Assembly (NCBI GenBank): GCA_002221725.1
Contig: NJFT01000047.1
Span: 124,001-188,000, forward strand
Length of the DNA stretch: 64,000 nt
Source: Scedosporium boydii
Taxonomy: Eukaryota > Ascomycota > Sordariomycetes > Microascales > Microascaceae
Direction: 5' to 3'
Shown here piece after piece: positions 33,237 through 45,454 of the stretch. The notes under the pieces were generated by a model, which was not told the origin of the DNA, searched no databases, and saw only the letters and a list, made by a program, of their open reading frames with translations. Positions within the stretch are counted from its first letter, which is position 1. Each line of letters opens with the position of its first letter. A program made the translations under genes and the position numbers.

Positions 33237-34518
33237 TTAGACGGTAACCGAGTTTCGAACGGCGCCGGGCTGAGGAGAAAGTCTCCCCGCGAACCCACCC
33301 CCAGGAATCCTCGAGGCCATGCGGTCAGGCACGAGGTCCATATCGGGGGAGGCCGAGCGGGCGATCAAGACGGGCGACAGCTTCCCATTGCCGACGACGG
33401 CGCCGTCTGGGTGAAGGAGCTGAGAGCTGACGGGTTCGGGCTGGAGGATGGCGGGGGTGACCACGGCATCAAGGGTCGTCTCGGGGATAGGGAGGGTTTC
33501 CTCGGGGAGCTTTGGTGGGTATGGGTGGAGAGGCGAGGGGATACTTGAACCCGACTCGATGCTCTTGAAGTACTGTTGCTGCGTGTTAGCTAGAGACTCA
33601 GCTTCGTGACCTGAGGAGGAGAAAAAACTAACCTTGACTGTCTTCACCTGCAACTCCATCGTAGCATCCTCATCACAAACAATCATAGCATTAGGATGCA
33701 ACTGCAAACACGACAAAGTCCACATGTGCGAAACCCCACCCTCCACACACTTCTGCAACGCCAACGCCTTCCTCCTCCCAAAAACAACAGCCACAACCTC
33801 CCTCGCCTCCAGCACCGTCCCGACACCAACCGTCAAAGCCAACCTAGGCACCTTATCGACATCACCACCGAAGAAGCGCGAGTTGGCCAGCACGGTATCG
33901 TGCGTGAGGGTCTTGACGCGCGTGCGCGACGACAGGCTCGAGGCGGGCTCGTTGAAGGCGATGTGGCCGTCCTCGCCGACGCCGGCAAGGAAGAGGTCGA
34001 TGCCGCCGTTTTGGCGGATGAGGGATTCGTAGCGGGTGCATTCTGCGGGGAGGGAGGGGGCGTTGCCGTTAAGGATGTGGGCATTGCGGGGGTGGATGTC
34101 GATGTGGGAGAAGAGGTTGGTCCACATGAAGGTGTGGTAGCTTTCCGGGTGGTCGCGGGGGAGGCCGACGTATTCGTCCTGGAAGGGGGAGAGTGTGAGA
34201 ACGGAGAAGAGGAGAGAGGGAAGGACAGGGGAATTTGCTTGAGAAAAGACTTACCATGTTGAATGTGACGACATTTTTAAAGGAGACCTGGGTTCATGTT
34301 AGCACTTGTTGTTTTAGTCCGGGCGAACTGCAGCTTACCTTGCCGGCTTTGTACTGCTTTACGAGGGCCTTATACACACCGAGAGGACTCGACCCGGTCG
34401 GCAGGCCCATGACGAAGGGCTTCTCCGGGGTCGGGTTGAACTCCCTGATGCGTTCGATGATGTAGTTGGCTACATATTCGCTAGCTTCGAAGGCTTCATC
34501 TCGAATAATAACTCTCAT
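33237..34518 (-). CDS. dam1: Glucosamine-6-phosphate deaminase, 4 exons
   Basis: Converts glucosamine-6-phosphate to fructose-6-phosphate and ammonia in the cytosol, the last step of GlcNAc use (NagB family); 364 residues. Minus-strand exons: 34518-34339, 34287-34255, 33632+1 boundary at 34178-33633, and 33572-33237. The second exon is only 33 nt and codes [11 protein letters not shown]; the next begins [19 protein letters not shown], so it is required for the conserved run. Motifs: MRVIIRD start, [12 protein letters not shown] at 39-50, [12 protein letters not shown] near 98, [17 protein letters not shown] at 137-153 with the ring-opening Asp/His, and [18 protein letters not shown]. The third intron (33632-33573, 60 nt) is stop-free and ends with tandem acceptors; its removal gives VKTVKYFKSIE. 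A C-terminal tail of about 100 residues, Pro/Ser-rich, follows the catalytic domain and is longer than in bacterial NagB. It is divergent from hxk3 across a 4.1 kb gap. Confidence 0.94.
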
Positions 34519-37500
34519 TCTGAAGAAGAGAAAGGGGATAAAAAGGAAGACTGTGATATGTGTTCAGTAATGCTGTGATAGTATCAGGCTGTCGTTGTTG
34601 GTTCTTAGCTATCGGTTGGAGAGTGCAGGTAGAGGAGAGCATGACTTTAGAATTGAGAGTTCGTGCCTCTTATGAGCTATCTACAAAGTAGCAGTGGTAA
34701 TTACCAGCGTCACTGAAATGGGATCTCCGAATGGTACAGCATGGGATGCGGTCGGCTTCTGGAATAGACTCGGAGAGTATCTCTAGTCCATCCATGTGGA
34801 GTCAAGTGACGCAAATGGAGGGAAGACAAGGAAGAGAGTTGCGCAGAGTAGCGTTCCGAGAGCAAAGCCAGAACAAAATGAAACGTGACGAGGCGTACGA
34901 AGGAGCACATGGGCCGGAGCAAACCCTCTCGTCCCCCCGTCATAGATTGACTTCGTAGGGAACCGCCTGGTGCAGTCTACGTGGAGCGAACATTCTCACT
35001 GGTCAGGGAGGAAAGTTGGGTGAGGAAGGTCAAGAAATTTGGGGGCTTTGACTTTGACCGAGACCAAAGCACCTGATCATCGGTTATACATACTACCATG
35101 GACAAGACAAGCCATTTTGATGTTACCACTCCTACCACATTCGACGTAATGGGCTGGTGACGCTGGCTAGGACTACTAGATGGGGGCCAGAGGCGTCCAG
35201 GCGGGGTCTAATGATTGGGTAGAGTCAGTGTCCTGAGTATGGCCCGGTCCGGCATCAAAGTCCCAGAACCGGAGATTGTGAGGATTGCGAAGTATGGCTC
35301 GTTCTACGGAGTACACAGGTTGTCGGATGGAGCGGATTGTCTATAGACGTAGGAAGAACGAAAAGGGTCTTAGCTCTCTTCTCAAGTCGTCTTTCTGTCT
35401 GCATGTAGCTATGCGTTCCCAAGTTTATTACCATGTCGAAAGTGGCAAGCGACCCGAAATACGGACCAATACGTCGTCCTGAACGGAGGTCATTGGCAAT
35501 ATTTAACCCTCTATTCCGGCGGCGCGGGATGTAGGAAAACAAGCTCTTTTGGGAAGTCTTCTAGAATTGGTAGACAAGTATCAATGCCGGCCATATCAAT
35601 GTGTCTTCAAATTTCCCCGACGGGCAATTGAGTAGATTATTCTGCGGGCAAATAGTTCAGACGGGACACGGATATTGGCCTCTTCCTTTCTTGCATTCTT
35701 AAAGGATTTTTTGGAAGCTGACATGAAGGGCTCAGACGTTGCGGAGTATTAATGTCAAGCAGCCGGGGTTGAGCGGGCTTTGATTTGCAGCCCATCCCCG
35801 AGCGGATTCTTCAGGTTGGATGAACAGGACTTCTTGGTACTGGACTGACGGGATCCTATATCAATATTGAGCAAATTTGTTAGATCTCATGTGCTGAACT
35901 ACAAGAGCAATACACGCATGCAGGTGTCCAATCGTCTCAAGTCGTCGCGAGTTCTGGTTGCGGCCCACGGAGCCGGCAATGGGGGTGCAAAGTCAGGTAG
36001 TGCTGCAGGGTGTTTGTCTTTCGGAGGGAGCGTTCAGTCGGTAAGCTAGCACGGGCTTCAAAGAGCTCAATACTAAATCCAGCCCTGTGGTTGACACATT
36101 TGATCCTTGACTGAGCTTCGGACGAAGGAGTTGAACATGTTGTGATGTTCTGATACGAATTGACAGAGGCAGGAGCAGACGGAAGAGAAAGTACCTCAGT
36201 ACAGAGATACAAAGGTACATAGGCACATAGGGCCTGGTCAAATGCCCCATGGTCCAATGGTCCAATCCAGTGAAGCTCCACAGTCTCGAACACTCTTTGC
36301 CCTGATTGAATTGTTAGCGAAATTGCTGAAGAATCAGGAAAACCACTAACACGCCCGCTGATCTGCCAAAACTTAATTCGGGGTTTATGAACCATGTCTC
36401 ACGCTTCATTCAACTTCCGCGCTACTGGTCCAAAGGCAACGTTACGTTACCTTGACTTGGCTGGCGCCTCATGTCGAACTCCACTGCTGCAACAACACAC
36501 CCATGCTCTTGCTCTCGCCCTCGCCCTCGTCCACCATGCCCACGTCAACGAAGTACACCATGTGCTGGTCAAGCTCTTGGACCGGACAGCCTGGGAGACC
36601 ACAATTGGCATCCCGCTGATCCGATTTCGTTGAATTAGCAGATGGAGGAAGGGGGCGAGCAGGGTGAGCACTTCCATTCCAATTGCCAAACACTGAACTT
36701 TTCCAGCTGTTATTAGTTTATTAGTTAGTTGCAGACTTCTAGTGCTATCCATCCCAGCGGATGACCAGGCCAGTGTTGTGTCAAGTCGAGATGCTTGTCC
36801 CTGGCCAGTTAGCCTCTTCTTGGTTTCCATTGCCATTGCGTCTTCAGTCCTATTCCCACATATCCACTTGATTTTGATTTTAACTGTGCTTCTTTGTCGT
36901 TGGCAGTGAGGGAGGAACTAGATCAGATGGGACGGGACTGCGCAGGACAGAAAAGGATGGACGTCGGCGCGAGTAGCCGTGACTATGTCTTGGAAGGTTC
37001 CAGACTTGGCCCGTAATGCATTGTTACTATTGCTACATGTACTACTGGATTTACCTCAATGTTCTCTCCTCTCCTCGGGTGGCCCCCTCAAGCTGGAAGG
37101 TGACTTCTGCTTCGGAAGCTCCCTAAACCACTACACTACGCCCTCGCCTTCGCCCTCTGCCCTTTCAAGAGTCAAGAGATACTCACCATGGACTTTTGCC
37201 TCTAGTTTTCTTATTGTCCGCTGCAACCTAACCTGCCTTAGCTCGCCGATCCAATTAGGCGTTTCAGCTCCACCTCCGCTGGCCTCTCCATGCGTCAATC
37301 ATCAAGCAGTTTGGAACGTCGATAATTTGATACCTGAATACAGGCCGTCTCAGCTTGGCTCCTTGCGCTGTACTGAGGCTGAAGCGCTCCCATTGTCAAG
37401 TCCGTTTTAGCTGTCAACCTTGTTCCGTGCCCCTGGCCTAGCCTGCTAGCTTTGTCCTGCAATGAGTACTTGGCGGATGTACTAGTTGCAGTAGTACTCA

Positions 37501-38639
37501 CTAGGGAGTGGCTTTGTTACTCCATTTCCATCTCCATTTCCCTCTCTACATAGTCCCAATCCTGGTCCCATCAATTGATCAATCCCAGTCCCTGTCCGGT
37601 CCCAATCCCAGGCCTGTTCCTATTCTCCGCATCCGTCCATCCCATACCGTCATTCGTTCCGATGTTGGGTGGATCCTGGCTGCACCTTGTCACGTATTAT
37701 CCGCACTCTCTTTAACGTTCTTGCCCACGTTCTCTCGTCTCGTCTCCCTCCCCTGGTGTCCTATCCTTGGTGCCATCCGCCATCCTTCCTTTGTACTTGC
37801 TTGCTTGGCCCAGTGTCGTCTCGCGCCGCACGCCTGCTTCCTAGCGCGCCATACGACATACCCGCACCGCCGTTTCCCTCTTTCTTTCGCTCTCACACCC
37901 GGGTAGCCAAGCCAGCAACGGCCTCCTACACGTTTTGGGTCTTCACTCCTTACGGGCTCCGTTGTCTCTCCTCCCATTTCCTTTCAGCAGCACAACAGGC
38001 ACTTCCGGACTAAACCCATACCCCATCTACGTCTTCCGTTTCCGGTTTTCTTCCATCAATGGTTCCCATTCCCTCCTCTCTCTCTTGCCTAGCTAGTAGC
38101 CAACGTGCCATCCGTCACCCCCCTCCGAGCTTTTAAGCTCACATCTCTTCATCTTATTAGAAACCTTGCTGGGTTTGCCGATCTTTTTCGTTACCGTCTT
38201 CGCTGATGCGCCGCTGCTGCGTTACTCCTAGAGAGCAAAGAGCAAAGGCACCTTCCCCGTCCTGTCAAGGAGTCCTCTTTTTGGTCTCCGCTGCCATCTC
38301 CACGTTGGTTTTTCTGACCTCGTATTTTTCGGCCCGTTGAAACTCTAGCTTCTATTTACGAGTTGGGTCTCGTTTCGTCTTCGGAATAAACACATCTTAC
38401 AGCCTTCCTGCAAAACATCTCAACCTTCCGTCAGCTGCTGATCTGTTCATATAAGCCGGGTTGCCGCTTGTAAATGATCTGGCCTCCTCTCCCCTCCATC
38501 CGCATCTCATTATATTTTGATACTCTTTTGAGCGTGCCCTGTTAGCGACCTTGTACATATATGCATATATATTGCAACACTTTTTTTCATTTCTTTCTGT
38601 TTCCTACCCGACCCTTCTCACATATCATCGACCCATGAC
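34519..38639. promoter_or_regulatory. 4.1 kb divergent intergenic region dam1 / hxk3
   Basis: Holds the promoters of two oppositely transcribed GlcNAc genes. The 1.1 kb nearest hxk3 (about 37500-38600) is strongly pyrimidine-rich on the plus strand and contains a TA-rich box near 38555-38572, so it probably includes core promoter and a long leader. ATCAATTGAT lies at 37570-37579. Open frames on both strands are short and featureless, and no protein gene is supported. Its size is unusual for a shared promoter, so a non-coding transcript is possible. Confidence 0.45.
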
Positions 38640-40411
38640 ATGAAGTCGCTCGTCGCCTCGATGGCTATACTCCCAAAAGCCTTCATCGCCGCCATAGTAA
38701 GGTCCATCGTACGTGGCAAGTCGTGGATCAGCGTCCTCTTCACCTTCTGGTCCTCGCCCACTGTCATCACCGCCTCCTCCAGCAGCCTATCGCAACGGTC
38801 CATCGACGACTTTCTCAGGGAAGCGGAAGAGCTCATCCTCGGACCCTTCACTCACAATGCGGACCTTCTCAAGATGTCCAAGGGGCTCAAGAAGCAGTTC
38901 CAGACTGCGCTTACCGATAGCGAGATCAGCATGTTGCCATCTTACAGCTACCGGTTACCCAGCGGAGAGGAGAAGGGTCAGTTCCTAGCCATCGACATGG
39001 GCGGCACGACTCTACGCATCGCGCTCGTGGAGTTGAGGGGAAGCGGGGTCGGTTCGTCGGAGAAGCCGTGCGAGGTTTTGCGCGCAAACATTCTCAAGGC
39101 CGAGGAGAAGGTGAAGGATCTGGTGGGCATGGCCTTTTTCGAGTGGATGGCCGAGAATATATTAGACACCGTCTCTTCACACCTAGATCGTTTGGACGGG
39201 AAGCCGTTGCCGATAGCAGTTACCTGGAGCTTCCCCCTCGAGTGAGTACTGCCTCTTCTTCTTTGGTCTTTCTCCCGCAAGAGTCTGTCCAGAACCGCTA
39301 ATATCATCACAGGCAAAAGAGTATAAGAAACGGGATCATCCATGATATGGGCAAGGGGTTCAACGCCGCCAATGGTCTCATAGGGCAAGATCTCGGTGAT
39401 GTCATCAAGGCGGCGTGTAAGACAAAAGGCCTCGACGTCGAGTTACAGGCCATTCTGAACGACTCCACCGCATGTCTTCTATCCCAGGCCTACGTAGACC
39501 CTTCTACCCGCCTCGGCCTTATTCTCGGCACCGGTGCCAACCTGGCCGCTTTCGTCCCGGTCTCCTCGATTCCTATATCCAAGTATGGGGGCCGACCTTC
39601 GTCATGGTTTAACGACGCAAAGCATGTCGTGGTCAACACCGAGCTGGGCATGTACGGCAAGGATGTCCTACCCCTGACGAGGTGGGACATGGAGCTAAAG
39701 AAGACGCATGAGAAGCCGTGGTTTCAGCCCTTGGAGCATCTTGTTAGCGGCATGTATCTTGGAGAATGCTGCAGGATACCTCTGGTGGAAGCTATCGAGA
39801 CAACGGGGATTCTAGGCGGTGTCGTACCAGAGGGACTTCGGAAGCCGTATAGCCTGCGGACCGAGACGTTGGCACTCATAGCAGCGTAAGTTGGTTTCTT
39901 GCTCTGCCCTACATCGCCGTATTACGTACCCAGTACTTTGCACTAACACGGTTCTTCTTCTCCTAGTGATTCCACTCCTACATTCCAAACCGCCCTCCCA
40001 GCCTTTAACACCCTCTACCCATGCCCCACCCCAGCCACCCCCTCCGACCTCCAAGCCATATCCTCCCTCGCCTCCCTCATCACCCGCCGCTCCAGCGCCA
40101 TCATCGCCACATCCATCTACACCCTCTGGAAGCTCCGAAGCGAAGCCTCCCTCACCCACCGCCAAGTGCTCAACTTCCGCGACGACCACTGTACGACCAA
40201 AGGCGCCCTCAAGGCCGCCATCGAGCGGGAAGCCCGGCGCACCACTGTGTCGTTCAACGGCGCCGTCATCGAGAGTTACCCGGGGTACCTGGACATGTGT
40301 CAGGGGTATCTGGACGGGTTGGTGGGTGAGGGGGGCAAGGTGGAGTTGATGGAGGCGAGGGACAGTTCGCTTTTGGGGGCGGCGGTTGCGGTGGCTTGTG
40401 AAGGGAGGTGA
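38640..40411 (+). CDS. hxk3: Hexokinase-family GlcNAc kinase, Hxk3 type, 3 exons
   Basis: Probable GlcNAc kinase making GlcNAc-6-phosphate, the first intracellular step; hexokinase fold, 539 residues. Exons 38640-39241, 39313-39885 and 39967-40411; joins give WSFPLEQKSIRNG and LALIAADSTPTFQTAL. Visible motifs: phosphate-1 loop FLAIDMGGTTLRIALV at 115-130, sugar-binding VTWSFPLEQ near 193-202, MGKGFNAANGL near 213, ILNDSTACLLSQ with catalytic Asp251, and LGTGANLAAF near 272 (second phosphate loop). The usual hexokinase NDT(V/T)GT is NDSTAC here, which sets it apart from glucose hexokinases. The first 45 residues are hydrophobic and basic (AAIVRSIVRGKSWISVLFTF), an extension absent from yeast Hxk1/2 that could anchor it to a membrane. 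Function as GlcNAc kinase rests on cluster position and family knowledge; a glucose-kinase or purely regulatory role is the alternative. Confidence 0.9.
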
Positions 40412-40948
40412 GGATGGGAGTTCTGTGCGTGTGTGTGTGTCCGTTACAGGACAGCGTTGGATGAACTTTTTTTCCTTTTCTTTTCTTATTTTGATGGAAT
40501 TTTGTTCCTGTTCATGACGAGATAATAGATCAGGGGTTTACGGTGGTGCGGGCTTGTAGATATTGATTCAATGCGAAACGACATGACATAGTAAAGACAC
40601 GGATTTCGATCCTCTTCCACTTCAAGCACGTTCAATCATAAAGCCTCTGAATGTTGCTGTTTTCGGGTTCTTCTACACGGTCACATACCTCGTGGCGAGT
40701 AGCCCCAGAGCCTAATAACTAGATGGTAAAAGTAGTCAAAACAGATATGGACACTAAAGATCTCGTATTTACATCGGCTCCCCCCTTCAGTCCCTGCCTC
40801 GATACTCAACTTCGCTCACCACCTTCACTTCGTAAAACATGAAGAAAAAAAAAGAAACCGTCAATCTATCTGCTGTTGCCGTGTTCCCCTAAAATCTAAA
40901 TAGGACATTCCCGTCCAATGTTCAAGGAAGAGAGGTAAAGGGGTCGAT
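40412..40948. other. Convergent 3' region hxk3 / P450
   Basis: Contains a (GT)n run near 40426-40440 and the shared 3' ends of the two genes. No gene was seen. Confidence 0.4.
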
Positions 40949-42761
40949 TTAGGCCGTGGCCTTCTCGTCGGCCTGGATAATCTCTCGTCTGTTGAACTTG
41001 GCGCGGAAGTGCTGCTTGACGAACCAAGCGTTGACGAGCTTCCATTCTTCCTCGGGGTGTTGGAGTTCAACCTAGAACACAAGCTGCCGTTAGCATCTCC
41101 CAAAACAAAACATATGCCCCGAGAAAAGAAGAGAGAAAACTTACCTCGAACCTCCTCAAAAAGCTAGGAACAAGCTTATAAATCTCCAATAAACTAATAT
41201 TCTTCCCAATACACGTCCTCGGCCCCATGCCAAACTGAATCATCATCCCATCCATCCCCTTAATCCTCCTCTCCTCCTCCGCCCTATCGAACCCCTCCCG
41301 AGCCAACCACCTCTCCGGCCTATACACGTCGACATCCTCGCCGAAAATCTCCGGCCGTCGATGGATCACCCAGGCCGAGCACCCCACGAGCGTCCCGCCC
41401 TTGACGAAGTGGCCGGCGATCTCGGCGCCCTGGGGGGGCACGATGCGTTCGAGGGGGAGGCCCGCGGCGGGGTGGAGGCGGAAGGCTTCCTTGATGCAGG
41501 CGTCGAGGTATTCGAGTTTCTGCGCCTCGTGGAAGGTAACCAGACCCGTTGTGCCGTCGGAGAAGAGGCCGCTCTTGGCAGCGGCGTCGATCTCGGCCGT
41601 CAGCTTGGCCAGCTTGGAAGGGTTCTTGAGCAGGAAGTAGAACACGGCGCCGAGGGAGATGGCGGTCGTCTCAGAGCCGGCAAAGGCCATCGACACAGCC
41701 ATGGTCTGCACGAGCGTATCAGTCATGAACTCGGGCCTCGAGTCGTGCGCGGCAAGGAACTTCGACAGCAGATCCGGGCGCTGAGGCTTCTTCGAAGGCG
41801 GGGCCGTCGACGTGCTCACGGGGAGAATAGCCGTCGTCGAGGCCTTGGCGCCGTTGGGGTTAATCTCGGGAAGGCGTTCGGCCATGCGATCACGAGCGAA
41901 GCGGGCGACGGGGAAAGTGGAGTCGAAGAGCCCCCATTGCGAGAGTTTGAGGTAGAGGGGGTTCTTGAGGAAGAGGAGGTCGAGGAAGGGGATCTGGCCG
42001 ACGGGGGCGACGTAGAGGAAGAGCTTGGAGAGGTACTGCACGATGCCGTCGATGTCCTCGTTCTTCTCGATGAAGCCGTGGCGCTTGCTATAGGTGATTT
42101 CGCCGATCACGTCGAAGGCGTAGAACTGGAGCCATCTCGTGAAATCACAGCCCTCGGGGTTCCCGGCGAATAGCTGCTCCGTCTTGTCGAGGAACAACTT
42201 GGTCGTGTTGTCGACGAAGGGCTCGTACTGTACCAGCGCCGACATGGCGAACGCCGAGTTAACGCATCGTCTGAACTGCGCATGGAAGGAATTATCCGTG
42301 GTACTAAACAGCGAAGCGAGCCTATGGCCCTTGACGACGCTCTGCTGCACAATGTAAAAGTCGGACTTGATAAAACCCTTGTTAAGCCCGTAAATGGCCT
42401 TCAAAGCCTTGGGGTCGGCGAAGGACAGATAGTTGGGCCCCAAGCGCACGACGTCGCCGTGTTTCTTGTGCAGGGCAAGGTGGGTCAGCTCGGGGCGGCG
42501 GCCGTAGACGTCGACGAAGCGCCACCAGTCGGTGAGGGAGGCGAGGAAGGGACCCGGGTAGCGGTTGAGGCCGTTGTGGAAGCGGTTTTTGGCGAGGTAG
42601 GCTACGGAGGCTACGGCGGTGAGGGCGAGCCAGTTGGAGCGGATGAAGGTGAGGATGGTCTCTGTGATGCCGCCGTGGGTGGTGAAGTGGGAGTGGAGGG
42701 AATCCACGAGGGAGTTGAGGGAGTCCTGGAGGGGCTCCATGAGGGAGTGAAGGGATTCCAT
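40949..42761 (-). CDS. Cytochrome P450 monooxygenase, pisatin demethylase-like, 2 exons
   Basis: Microsomal class II P450 of 579 residues. Minus-strand exons 42761-41145 and 41071-40949; the 73 bp intron has GTAAGT, a GCTAACGG branch site and TTCTAG, and the join continues LRRFEVELQHPEEEWKLVNA to a stop in GCC TAA. N-terminal membrane anchor near residues 44-62 (WLALTAVASVAYLA), proline-rich hinge NRYPGPFLASLTDWW, I-helix AFAGSETTAISLG, K-helix EAFRLHP (ExxR), YRPERW, and heme-binding FGMGPRTCIGKN with Cys517. The YGRRPELTHLALHKKHGDVV region is typical of pisatin demethylase-like fungal P450s. The substrate is unknown. It converges on hxk3 and is separated from the GlcNAc genes only by a 3' region, but nothing in the sequence links it to that pathway. 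Confidence 0.94.
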
Positions 42762-44950
42762 GATGGGAGTAGTTGCTGATAGGGGATCGGATTTTTATCT
42801 TGTGGCGGATGGTGAATCGTGAAAAATCCGGTCTGGCGTATAAGAAGAGGCGTATAAGAGTTTCAGAGACCCTGTTGAAGGGGGTACAGAGAAACTGAAA
42901 GTTGGGAAGAGTACACACAAACTATGGACTCTCGTCGAGATAACGCCCAGAGGTATCTCGGGATCTCTCCGCCTCTCGTCGGTCCCGGTCCGTCGGGCTG
43001 GGGCTAAGTCTAGGTGAACGGGTTCCAAGTAAAAAAAAAAAGGGCAGAAAAGAATGGTCGAGTTAGGATGAGAGTTCCCTTATTAACATGACCTCATAAG
43101 CCCCCCCGTCGTCTGGTGCTTTCTTGGGTACCGTGGGCCCGGCTCTCTATAAAGAGCCTCCGTCGGCGTAGTAGAGGATAAGCGGTACGTGCCGTGATCC
43201 CGGGTGTAAGTGAGGGTTATGGCAGATGGCGGCTTGCAGGGTTTGGCTCGAAACAAACCGGGTTCACTGCAGGCCAGAGGGCAGGGGCGCAGGATAAGAC
43301 AAGGCTTGGGGTAAGAGAACAGCAACGGCACACCCTATATTAGAAAATGAGCAAGGAAATAGACCTAAAAGAAAAGGAAGAGGAGGTGGCTAAGCCCTGC
43401 TGTAGAATGTATTCAAGCGATAGATGGGCTAGGCCTAGTTCACGTTTGGCTTCAGTGTCTTCCAAAGTGTGTAGTATGTGTATTGACAAGAGGTCACCAG
43501 CCAAGATGGGAACTGGAGTCCATGAGATTCGGAACTATATACGCGACCTTTATTCTGCAAGGCGAGGAACAAGTTACCTTGTCTGGATTGGGTCTGCTAG
43601 TACATGCCGTGAGCGAGGCACTGCCGAACAGTGGAAGATCCACGGCCAATGCAGGGTTCCCCTCCAGCATTTTCGTGGGTTTCTTCTTTTAACTCCCCGC
43701 CTTCTCCGATAGGAGGTAGACTAAGACGTACTTGTCACTAGGAGCGAAAGGGGGGCCGGGAAAGGGAAACGGGGAACGGGGGACGGGGAGGAATAGAGGG
43801 AAAGGGAGAAAGGGAAAGGTGTGGCGTCCTCGGGCGCGGAAGTGGTGTGGAGGAGGTGCGAAGTAGCATTCTCAGCTCTCTACTTTGGGCTAAGAGAGAA
43901 AAAAATAGAAAGAACGAAGGCAATCCCAGTTTGACCGACTTGAACCTCTGGGTATTGCTTGATTGAGCTCTTGGCCGTGGCCAGGCCCGCGGGAGAAACA
44001 TCAATGAGAATGACGATTTGCATTTGCCGCGAGCGGGCTCTAGCTGCCGGATGCGTGATGGGACTAAATGGTCCCATCAAATTGGGGTCTGCCCCAGTCT
44101 TCAAGTGCCTAGTGTCTTTCTAGTACGCAGTCCGTCCGTCGCGCCGGGTCCCACGGTCATTATCTCACTTCGTACACCAGGAGACAAAGATACATCAAAG
44201 ACGCGCATTTCTGGACCCTGCGATATCCTCCGCGTCTGTGTTACAGCATTCTGTGTCCCGGTTGATGGGTTTCCAGGACGTGGCGTGGTCGATTCTTTCC
44301 TGGGATCTGGGATTTGACATTTGATATTGGATGGCTAATGGAGTATTGCTCGGCAATGACGGGGCAGACTAGACCACGGCACATAACTGACTGCAGACCA
44401 GACAGCCTCATCAACGCGGGCGAGGAGTCAATCTAGCACAACGGCATCGTGCTTACCGGACTGAAGGCAGACCTCCAATCTGCCTTGGGACAAAGTGGTG
44501 CTCATGATGCAACCAGCGGGCGGGGAGGTGGAGATGATCTAAAATAAACAAAATAAAGCTCACGGCATTCGCCTCACACACACGCCGAGCCAGCCACGAA
44601 ATATGTTACGAAGTAGGCAATTGGAAGGAAGTTGTACTTACTTTGGTTACTTGGCACAAACATTAAAGCATCAATTGATGTGGCGCCGGGCTGCCTCGTG
44701 ATTCCTTTCGGACGCCGAAGTCTGGGAAGGCGGGAAGTAGAGGGTGTCGAGGTCATCAAATCCAGACGAGGGGAAACCCTCGATGGCTGGAGGCTGGAAT
44801 ATTATTGAAGTGAGGACGAAAAGAGTTGGCTCGGTCTTGTCTGTTTGAACCGCATGCCTCGACGATGAAGTATTTCATTGAATGGAGGTCCTAAGTACTT
44901 GTAAGTTTGTTTTACGTTCTTGGGCTTGAACTGAGCTGAAGATATGCCCG

Positions 44951-44970
44951 GCGTGGCCTGGCGTGGCCTG
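44951..44970. repeat. Tandem 10-mer GCGTGGCCTG
   Basis: Two perfect copies followed by a diverged third (GCTTGGCTG). Seen directly. Confidence 0.85.
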
Positions 44971-45433
44971 GCTTGGCTGTCCGATGTAAGCTACTTGGAG
45001 AGTAGGCTTGGATGCCCTCTACTGAGGTACATGGGAGCTCGGTGCTGTCCGTCCACCAAATAAATGCATCTGGATATCTCGGCCGAATAATCCTTTGGAC
45101 CCCAAAACAACAATTCCCAGGAATAAAGCCCCGTCAGAAATATGCAAGGGAATCTCCAGTACCAAAGGAACCTTAAAAGTTTCGATTGATCCCATCCCCC
45201 AATCCATCACTTGCCGAACGTGGCGTGGTGCACTAAGAACTCTTCCCCCCACCAGCTTATCTCGGCAGATCAATTGATGCTCCCAAGCCCCCAAAATCCC
45301 CAAAACACGGACACCCAAAGGAGGGCACCCAAGCTCTCACCGTAGCAGAATACATACGAAGTACACCACAATGTCTATCCCCAAAGTTCTTTCTCTTCGT
45401 TTCCTCTTTTTCCGCGGTGTCCAATACTAGCTA

Positions 45434-45454
45434 AGTACTCAGTACTCAGTACTA
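45434..45454. repeat. Tandem AGTACTC heptamer
   Basis: Three copies (the last AGTACTA). Each unit contains the palindrome AGTACT. Seen directly. Confidence 0.85.

Noticed and set aside
41361..42173. Open frame antisense to the P450
   Set aside because: It is a shadow of GC-rich codons; the P450 heme, ExxR and I-helix motifs are on the minus strand.
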